NCBI GenBank assembly: GCA_004764695.1
Contig: SMSO01000034.1
Coordinates: 3,728,501 to 3,792,500 of the forward strand
Reading direction: 5' to 3'
Source of the DNA: Schizochytrium sp. TIO01
Taxonomy: Eukaryota > Sar > Bigyra > Thraustochytrida > Thraustochytriidae
DNA: 64,000 nucleotides
Within the stretch, counting starts at the first letter, position 1, and each line of letters opens with the position of its first letter. Made by a program: the position numbers and the translations under genes. Positions 55,745-64,000 of the stretch are shown in pieces. The notes beneath the pieces were generated by a model. That model saw only the letters and a list, made by a program, of their open reading frames with translations, searched no databases and was not told where the DNA came from.

Positions 55745-57521
55745 TTCTACAGCACTAGAGGGCTTCGTGCTTTCTCTGATTTAACATTTTGCTCATTTTC
55801 ATCTTTCTTTTAACTAAAAACAATTTTAGAACTGCGGAACTTGAAAAGTAACTAACTAAATAAATAAATACTAAATAAATAAATAGATCAATAAATAGAT
55901 CAATAATAATCACGTGTTTAAATTAAGAAAGAAACAGCTAAAGCAATCTTCTTGCCTTCTTGAACACCTTGAAGGCCAAAGAAGCTGTTCTGGGACCCAG
56001 AATGAGGAGGAGGAAGGAGAGAGAACGGCATTTCATTTGGTGAATTTGTGCATGATGGAGGCAGACGCAGAGGCTCCCTCCCGCTCGACATGGCAGCGGT
56101 AGGCGGAAAGCTAGCCAGCACCTAGCTAGCTAGCTGGCTGGCTAGCCAAGAAAAGCGAGGCCAAGGAGACCTGAAGAGGGCTTGTTGTTCAGAGCTGCGT
56201 GCCCTAAACTCCTGAGGATCGATCATTTGTGTCAGTCAGTCTACCTGCGCGCTTCTGATCTAATCAACTGCCGGGTGCAGGATAGTTGAATTTCGTATTT
56301 TCATGCACGCACGAAGGAGACAAATGAGGTCTGAGAGGTCTGAGACAGAAAGGTGGTGTCTCGTGAACTTCGTCACGATACTCGAGTGCCTCAAAGGAAG
56401 CGCGCCTGCTTTCCAAGAAGGCCTCCTGCTTCGATCTAGTTGTGCATGCACGCATCCATCCATCCATCCATCCATCCATCCATTGATTTATTGATTTATC
56501 ACTCGTCATTCCAAAGCGATGACGGCAATGGTGACGGTGCTGAGTGCTGTGAAACGAAGGAATGAATCAAACCAACGCGAAACAGAGAGAGAAAAAGAAA
56601 AGAGAGAGGGGGGACCCTCGCAGTGGAGACCGGTGAAGCCTCTCTCCGCCTCGGCTCTTTCCGGTCGGCGCGTAAAAAGTAAATAATAGCTGGGATCTCG
56701 ATCAGTCTCTAAGCTGTCTGCGGCTGCTGCTTTCGCAGACCGCGGCGCCAGAAACCTTGCTTGCTTGCCTCTGCGTACGCTGGTTCCTTAGGCACTCATC
56801 CGCTTTGCTCTCGACGTCTCAGGATCGGTCGCCTCGGCCTGCGACGATGTTGAACTCGTCTACAGAACGAACCATCGGCATCAGCATCATCACTCTCATA
56901 TAATCATCGTCGGCGTCAGCACGAACTCGAAGAAACATCATCAGCTCCGCGATGAGACTATTGCTGTGTGTCCCCATGGAAGGTAAGTGCTGCAAAGTCG
57001 GCCGTCTTCCAAACAAGGAGTGAGAGCCTTTGAGAGTGAGTCTGAGATTGTTTTGGCGATCTGTCGAACTTCTTCGAACATTCAACACTGCTTTCTTTCT
57101 CTCTGTTTCTCTGTTTCTCTGTTTCTCTCTTTCTTATTAGTGTTGTGATCAAGTTCCTTTATGGCTTTTTAGGTCCTGAAGAATGAAGAAGGGAAAAGGT
57201 CGTGCAAAGTACATGAGAAGTGCTGTGCTCTGCAGATGCACCCATTTTTTGAAGGGAGAGAGAGAGAGAGGAAGAGAGAGAGAGAGAACATGTTTCAGGT
57301 GCCAAAAGGGGAACGAAGGCGTAATTTGTTCACCAAAATGTGACGACTCGGTTATTAGGATGCTTGAAAGCAAAGTACTATTCATTCTTGTGGAATAGAA
57401 GGGGGGCTATATATGGTTCAGACTGGCTTCGATCAGCCTACATACCTATCAGAAATTCAATTTGAGCAGAACTCGAAAAGGCAAAAAAAAAAAAAGAACT
57501 TGACCAACGGAGGAACCGCTG

Positions 57522-57529
57522 TCTTTCCT

Positions 57530-57577
<48 letters not shown>

Positions 57578-57579
57578 TC
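57522..57579 (+). repeat. (TTTC)n microsatellite
   Basis: About fourteen TTTC units. The opposite strand gives a Lys/Glu/Arg frame that is purely repeat-derived. Confidence 0.93.
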
Positions 57580-58285
57580 ATTTTGGCGAAGAGTAAAAGA
57601 GAAATGAAGGAAAGAAAGGAAGAAAGAAAGATGCTCAGGGCATTTGAATCGTTTGCGTGTAATAAATAGATCACAGCTCAAGGAGGCAAGCAAAGAGGAA
57701 GTTCTTGGGGGCACACGCGGAGTATAGAAGAGCAGGAGAGCCCCTCAGTGAGAGCGACTAAGGCACGCAGAGCAGCCGAGGCGCGGAGAGTGGAAGATGT
57801 GGTGCGCTCCATGCCCCCCGAAAGGTCGAGTTCAAATATTCAAAGAGCGTGCCTGCCGTTGCAAGAAAGAAAGAAAGAAACAAACAAACAAACGAACAAA
57901 CGAACAAACAAAGAAGGAAAAAAGCAAAGAAAGGCTCCCGAAGCGAATCAATTGCCGACTGAGAGAGTGAGTGAGCGAGTGAGTGAATAACAGAAAAGCT
58001 TCGTCTGCCAGGAGTCTTCAGCTTGTCAGATGGAGCAAGATTGGAGCTGCAAGTTTCAAGCAAGCAAGCCAAGGCTACTGACCTTGCCTTGGGCTTGTGC
58101 GCTCTCTCTGCTGACGTGGTCCAGTTTCATACGATTTGAGAAGTCTGAGTATCGAGGCAAAAGATCCCATCTTGAAGATCACGCGAACACGAAAGAGTGA
58201 AGGAAAGCTCGACTTGGGCTCGACTTCATTCCAGCCAGCGAATTGCAATCGAAAGCTTTGTGTACGTACCTGAGTTCTGCGGCCA

Positions 58286-58374
58286 ACAGACAGACTGACA
58301 GACAGACTGACAGACAGACTGACAGACAGACTGACTTACAGACAGACTGACCACTGACAGACAGAACTCAGCGT
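58286..58374 (+). repeat. 12-bp tandem repeat ACAGACAGACTG
   Basis: Six or more copies of a dodecamer built from ACAG and ACTG tetramers, with decay at the 3' end. It is a second-order repeat, in which a mutated block of three tetramers was amplified as a unit. Confidence 0.9.
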
Positions 58375-60050
58375 GAGCGCCACTTGCTTGGTTTATTTAA
58401 TTGAGGCTGCAACAACTGATTTCGAACCACGCGGATCTTTCTGAACTAAGGCTTGGATCAAAGGAATCGAGCGCCGCCAGTATACTCTTCAGAGGTACTG
58501 AGTTGAGAAGAGAAGATCTCCCAGCCTGAGTAAAAAAATCATGATTCTCAATCTCTCAATGAGCTGCCGTAATCGTTGAAAGAAAGAAGAAGGCTACTTG
58601 TAGATCGCTTTGTCCATAGCTCAATAGACACTTAGGGCCCTCTTAGCAGTGCTACTAGTAAACACAAAAAATGAATGAATGCAGGCCCCGTTTTTTCAAT
58701 TTACAGAAAGTGAATTATATTTAAAATTAAGTAAAAAATTAATTAAAATAAAATAAGTTTAGTTAATCACCTCCTTGTGCATTGCATTGAGCTTCCAGAG
58801 AACGAGGCCCTCGAGCTTAATAATAGTTCCCGTTCTGTTCTTTCTCGCCCCTCCTTCTCTCAGCTCTCTCTGGCTGAGAAAAAGAAAGAAAGAAAGAAAG
58901 AAAAAAAAGAAAGAAAGCCCGCCTGCGCCTCAGAACGCAGAGGCCGTTGCGATGATGCCGCCGCTGCTGCCGCTGGCGGTGGCGGTGATGGCGATGACGA
59001 CGGCGATGGTGGCGGCGGCGGCGGCGATGGTCTCTTTGGATCAGTCGCTGGGGGATGCGGACTTCGGGCCAGCAGGGCTCGATCGCCGCGGACGGCCGGC
59101 CGGTCGGTCAGTCAGTCAGGCCGTTCCCTGCGTCTAGCTGGAGGCCCCTTCTCTCAAGGAGCGCAGGCGCTTCCACATCTTCTTCAGTCAGTTCTTTGTT
59201 TAGTCTTTCCCTGTACTTATTCGTGTTTCTATCTATCATATATGTATATTTGTGTATTTAACTTATTTAAATTGATTAAATAAGATATTGAGAATTGTAT
59301 CGATATAGAAAGAAAGCTTTGCAGCGATCAATCAGAGGGATCGATCATCCATCCATCCATCTATCGTATCGTTCTGCACTTGTCGATTGGAAAGAAAGAC
59401 GCGGCAGGTGATACGCAGAGAGACGAAGAAACGTGCGGCTGCGAAGGCCTCTGCCAACTTGCTTGCACCAGAGGTATGGATGGTATGAGAGGGAGGCATG
59501 GTTGGAGACAGCAGGGCCTATGCATGCTCAGAAAGAATGCCGTGTTAACACAAGTTTGGACAACAGCACCTTTCCCAGCTTGAAAGAAGAAGCTTTGGAA
59601 AGAAAGAAGAGGGAGGGCCAGCTCATAGAGATAGTGCTAGGAAGGCGGTACCTCCTCTGCAAGTGTTCAAAAGCGAAAAAGAAAGTGAACGAGCAAGGGA
59701 CTAGGCCTGTTTTTCCCACTGTCTACTTCCTACTTGCTTTCTTCCCGAGCGGCGAATCTGCGGCTCCTGCTGCTCAAAGGCACCTCAAGAAGTTGATAGC
59801 CGCTCTCCTGCTGATGCTTAGATAGCATATCGCATCTCGGTACGTATGTATGTATGTATGAATGCATGTACCTGTGCCATCCGTTGCTTGCGTTCCCAAA
59901 CACAGTGGGTACACTTGGCTACTGCTTCGATCTTCTAAAGTCAACTAGCGTGATAGCAAGCAAGCAAGAAAGCAGGCGAAAGAACGCTTTGACTCTAGCT
60001 ATCTTTTCTTTTCTTTTTCTTTTTTTCCCATCGTGATGGATGGACTATCG

Positions 60051-60110
60051 CTGTCTGTCTGTCTGTCTGTCTGTCTGTCTTGAGTGAGTGAGTGAGTGAG
60101 TGAGTGAGTG
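60051..60110 (+). repeat. Adjacent (CTGT)n and (GAGT)n
   Basis: About seven CTGT units followed after one base by seven GAGT units. The strand and base composition switch sharply at the join. Confidence 0.92.
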
Positions 60111-62582
60111 ATGTTGGTCCGTCAAGATTTGAAAAGCGAGCAGTTGCGCCTCTGAAAGCCGCGTTCGACGGTGGCTTCTTCACAGCGCATCCCCTGAAAG
60201 TCCAATTGCATGCCTCGCAGGCGTCCCGCCTTCCGCCCAGGACCCATGCACCCATCCATCCATCCCTCCCTGCGGCCTAGTCGAGTCTACCTGGCCACCA
60301 TCACTTCATACTTCGCCGTCCATGATCCCTCCATGCACGCAGCTTCTTTTCCCGTGTCTCCAGAGTAACCCGAGCGGCGAAAGCGCCTGAAAAGCACCGA
60401 ACTGCAAAAACTATCGGTGCTCGGCGGCTTTCTTCTTCTTCAGAACGGCGTGCCGTAGTGGAGCGTAGGTACTGCAATCCGTCTGCTGGCGATTCTGAGG
60501 ACTTGAAGGAGGCGAGGATCTTCAGGTTTCGCAGAGCTTATCGTGAGAAACTGGCATCAGTATTTAGTTGTAGTTTAATTGCGAAAATTAAGTTTTAAAA
60601 AGAATAGAAAAAGCTCGCAGCCCGCAATAATCAGATTTATAAACAAAACTAAGGAAAAACGTTGAAGAATGAAAGTCAGGATCGATCCCATCGTTTCGAA
60701 CGACGTCAGGAAAGGAAAGGCGAGAGAGAACCCCTCTGTTTGCACAGTGAATGAATGAATGAATGAATGAATGAGTAGATAGATAGACAGCGACGGTTCT
60801 TTGCAGAGAACATCGAGACGGCTTCCGAGGCCCCTTCGCCACTGTTCGTGGAAGGTCCTGCAGGAAGCGCCTTGCAGCGCGAAGCAGCGACTAAAAGGCA
60901 GAGCAAGCAGAGCAAGCAGGCAAGAACGGCGAAAGAAGAGGCCTCTCGCACTCTGTCCCCATCTTTTCCCAACTTGGACCTCTGCCACTGAGGCGCCCTC
61001 CTCTCTCTCCCTCTTCGCCTGGTGCTGTGAGGTAAACTGGGGCTGCTTTGCGATGTCAGCTCTCACTGCCCTCTGGACCTACATACATACATATCGATCT
61101 CTCAATCTCTTATTCACCGTCTATTCCTGTGCTGGTTGTTTGTTTGATTGTTGCCTCGACAATCGTCATTTCACATCCATGTGCTCATAGAAGTACCTAT
61201 GCACCTCTTAGACAACAGAGTCTAGCTGGGGCGTGTCCACGATTATTGTTGCGTTGGTCTATATAATATTTGTGAGCCTTCGTTTGTCTGTTCGTTTGTT
61301 TGTTTATATATTATGTTCTGGCTCAGTCAAGCAGACCCATGGAAGGCTCCCTCCCTTTTCATCCGGACGCGCCGGAACCGACGCCTTTGCTATGAAGGGA
61401 TGGCTCCGGACGTACTTCGCAGCACCAAACGAAGAAAGATCGATTGCTTTTTTCTAACTAACTCGCCTGCTTACTTGTGTGCGTCTGTTTGAATGTCACT
61501 GACGATGATTGATTGATTGATTGATTGATTGACTGACTGACTGACTGATTCATGGGCAGATTCACTGCTGCCGGGATCTTCTCCTTCTCCTTCTTCTTCT
61601 TCTTCGTCTCGCGTCGTTTCATTTGCAACAGATGAATGAGTGACGGAGGGACCCATGAGCTGAGATTGGACCTGTTGAAAGGGACTTCAGAAAGAAGAAA
61701 GGGAAGAACAAAGGAGAAGAAGAGAAGGACTCGCAATTCACTTCTTTCCTCCCTGCTTAAGAGCGAGCGAGAGGGATAGCTAGCTAGAGAAAAAACGTGA
61801 TGCACCATATGAGGTAGCGGGGGTAGCGTTAAGGGTAGGAGGGGGATAGCGATGGGCAGCCGAGTCTGAGAATGAACAAACGAAGTTTCCCCTCGCGCTC
61901 TCTCGCTGGCCCGCGTTCTGGCTTCGGTCCGCTGCTGCGGGACAGTGGCGGTAGGAGGAGTGCGGGTTCCCCCTTCTCCGTGGAGGCTTCCCTCCTTGTT
62001 TCACGTTCCCCCTTGTTTCCTACTCTGCTTGAAGGCCTCGAACTCCTCTTCTTCCGTCACATCTTCCTGGCTGGGGGCGGGTCGCCGTGTGCCCACAGTG
62101 AGTTGGCGCCAACCCCACTGCGGGGCTTTGCATGCGGGGGAGCGAGTCTGCCTGAGGACGCAGTTGGAAGAAAGTGCGGGCTTGGAAGCGGCCGCCCCTC
62201 AGAGATGACATGCGTCTCTCTGCCTCTCTTACCCTCATTTCAGAATAACTTTATTTTTATTTTATTCAAAGTATATGAGTAAAAGTTTGAGATGCTGCTG
62301 TCGATGGTGCTGCTTCTCTTCTCTTTTTTCGAGGAATTGGGGATTGATAGAGGTATTCGAAGCAGAAATTGAGGTTCGCAGAGGAAGAAGCGGGTTCTTT
62401 CTTTCTTTATCGATCTATTTTATTTATCTATTTATTCACTTATTATGGGTCTTGTTGGGGCCTAGTCTGCTCAAAGGGTAAATAAAGCATTCGCATTACT
62501 TTCGTTGGAAAAGGAGGGGAAAGAGCAAACGTGCCACCATACAGTAAGTGTTGCATCTATTGGCAGAAGCCACAGGCAGGTA

Positions 62583-62614
62583 TGTAGGTAGGTAGGCAGG
62601 TACCTACCTACCTA
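62583..62614 (+). repeat. Inverted tetranucleotide repeat (GTAG)n/(CTAC)n
   Basis: GTAGGTAGGTAGGCAG is followed at once by GTACCTACCTACCTAG, a near-perfect inverted repeat able to form a hairpin with almost no loop. A similar arrangement with a short spacer lies at 41766-41793. Confidence 0.88.
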
Positions 62615-64000
62615 GCAAATAGTGGTTTTCTGTTGCCTCATCATCGTTTGAACTTCCTTTCCTTTCCTTGTGTCGAGTTCGAATCTAAAAGAGTTGAGTT
62701 TCAAAAACATTTTTAATTTCAGTTGTTTTTAATTCGATGTTTCACTTTTTTTCTTTTTTTAATTCCTTGAAAAGTAATGATTCTTTTTTTTAAAAAATAG
62801 CAGTTTGCTAATGTTTCCGGAGATGCAAGCTGTCGAAGAAGAGAAAACAGCGCAAACCAAACCAAAACAAATGAACGAGGACGCACTTGTATGTGTAGAG
62901 AGGGGTCTCTCTGCTACCGCTACGCAGCCTCAGTAAAAAGCTTTGAGCTGCTAAGTCAGTGAGCAGTTTAGTGCGACGATCAATATACCCGCCAACCTCA
63001 TTTACTCACCACCACTGTCCTTTCGAAAAGTCCATCTGCGGCGGCTACGGCGGAGAGAACGATCGTTGTTACAAAAACTTTCATTGAATTGAAACCAAGA
63101 AAAGACACATTCTTATACATGCTTAAATAATAGTAATAATGAAAAGGTCAAATGAAAGGAAATCAGTTCAAACTCAATATCAGCAATGAAAGTCTCGAGA
63201 GAACAAAAGGTGGAATGAATGAAGAAATGAAAAGAAATGAAAAGAAACATACTACCTTCCTTCCTTCCTTCCTTCCTTTCTTCCCTCTGCGGGACCAGCA
63301 CTCCTAGAGCAATCGTTAGCACCAAACTAGGAAGAAACTGAGGCAAAAAGGAGGAAGAAGAGGCTGGCTGGCTGGCAGGCAGCAGTCGCCACACCGCGCA
63401 GCTAGGCGCAAATAGCGTTCAACGTAAGACTCACCGGCAGGACGAAAGCCGGAGACAAACGGGAAGTTGGCCCTCTGAAAAAGAAAAGAGAACGATGAAA
63501 ACTTTGACAGAGAGGAGAACGGGCGGCACAGAGGGGACCATACAAGTAAGCAGGGGCGCCAAGGGAAACTTGTATGTGCGAACAGGGGAAATGGAGAGCA
63601 AAGCGTCCAAAGATACAAAAGGCAGCAACAAACAAGAATCATCGACAACTGCGAACGCAGAGAAAGAAGCAGACGATCTAGCAGCAGCTGCTGTAGCTAG
63701 CTAGCCGAGAGCCCGACTCTCCGCCACGAAGAGCGACGGCGAGCGGGCAAGCCAGACAGGCATACAGCCAGCCAGCCAGCCAGCCAGCCTTGCGGTCGGC
63801 CAGAAGGTTTCGTTGTCGGCTTCGGTTTCGAGGCGGGCAGTCGTAGCGCAAGAAGAGCTCAGAGCGAAAGAAAAAACAAAGAAACATCCATTGAACTGAT
63901 TCAATCGATCACTCACTCGGCTTGAATCAGTAAACCGCCTGCGCTCAAGAAAGCAGCAGCAGCAGCAGCAAACACACAAATAAACAGCAACGACTAGAAC

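Larger units (their letters stand above)
51001..56000. other. Gene desert, part 3: dense short tandem repeats
   Basis: No credible gene. Arrays: CAG 51005-51044 followed by TTGAG 51046-51082; an AT-only block rich in TTTAAA palindromes 52811-52880; CTGT 53300-53334; ATAC 54156-54190; GATT/ACTC mosaic 54484-54634; TCAA 55023-55083; GCAGA, GTGA and GGGA compound 55644-55744; AAATA near 55857-55905. Confidence 0.7.
56001..60000. other. Gene desert, part 4: dense short tandem repeats
   Basis: No credible gene. Arrays: AGCT/GGCT 56122-56147; CATC near 56453-56482; TTTCTCTG near 57098-57130; GA near 57258-57288; TTTC 57522-57579; GAAA to CAAA to CGAA 57863-57913; 12-bp ACAGACAGACTG 58286-58374; GAAA 58877-58917; a GC-rich GGC/GAT/GCT trinucleotide block 58951-59032; GTAT near 59843-59860. 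Confidence 0.7.
60001..64000. other. Gene desert, part 5: dense short tandem repeats to window end
   Basis: No credible gene. Arrays: CTGT 60051-60080 directly followed by GAGT 60082-60110; AATG 60748-60774; GATT then GACT 61507-61550; GTAG with inverted CTAC 62583-62614; CTTC 63255-63284; CAGC 63766-63788; AGC at 63953-63969. No telomere array, tRNA or rRNA seen. Confidence 0.7.

Noticed and set aside
57183-57398. Frame with CFRCQKGNEG and CSPKC that hints at a zinc finger
   Set aside because: The cysteines flank a GA dinucleotide repeat, spacing fits no family, and no homologous context was found.
39984-64000. CRISPR-like or satellite interpretation of the repeats
   Set aside because: Units are 2-12 bp in uninterrupted tandem with no unique spacers of constant length, so they are microsatellites; no long satellite monomer was seen.

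Overview
The window is nuclear DNA from a eukaryote. The genes are single-copy housekeeping genes with few introns and no operon structure. I recognise an RNA polymerase I subunit (RPA12), the nucleoporin SEH1, ribosomal protein L17, a ZnT9/SLC30A9 zinc transporter, the ciliary protein CFAP57 and the histone variant H2A.Z. There are also a decarboxylase of the diaminopimelate decarboxylase fold and a GT41-type (O-GlcNAc-transferase-like) glycosyltransferase with a signal peptide. CFAP57 implies a flagellated stage. The secreted EGF-like protein and the signal-peptide GT41 protein are of kinds I associate with stramenopiles (labyrinthulomycetes, oomycetes). A heterotrophic stramenopile is my best guess, but it is an inference.

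Layout. 0.8-5.8 kb: RPA12 (+, two exons), SEH1 (-), a doubtful two-exon gene (-) and RPL17 (+). 5.8-9.4 kb: no gene seen. 9.4-10.5 kb: secreted EGF-like protein (-). 10.5-14.5 kb: no gene seen. 14.5-21.3 kb: SLC30A9-like (+) and CFAP57 (-), convergent. 22.7-29.3 kb: lysA-like decarboxylase (+), H2A.Z (+, two exons) and a coiled-coil protein (-). 29.6-32.6 kb: an island of broken coding sequence, including an HNH-nuclease-like pseudogene between two copies of an 86-bp repeat. 33.1-38.2 kb: a possible and a likely small membrane protein (-), then the GT41-like enzyme (+).

38.2-64 kb is a gene desert of almost 26 kb. From about 39.6 kb it is packed with short tandem repeats, mostly tetranucleotide units, plus scattered (AGCT)n palindromes. 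I found no convincing coding sequence, rRNA or tRNA there. The change from a gene-bearing to a repeat-rich compartment is the largest structural feature of the window.

The genes do not form a pathway. They cover transcription (RPA12), chromatin (H2A.Z), nuclear pore (SEH1), translation (RPL17), zinc transport, flagellum (CFAP57), amino-acid or polyamine metabolism (decarboxylase) and secretory-route glycosylation. The two introns I could place with certainty (RPA12, H2A.Z) are both phase 1, GT-AG and about 200 nt, and both end in AAACAG.
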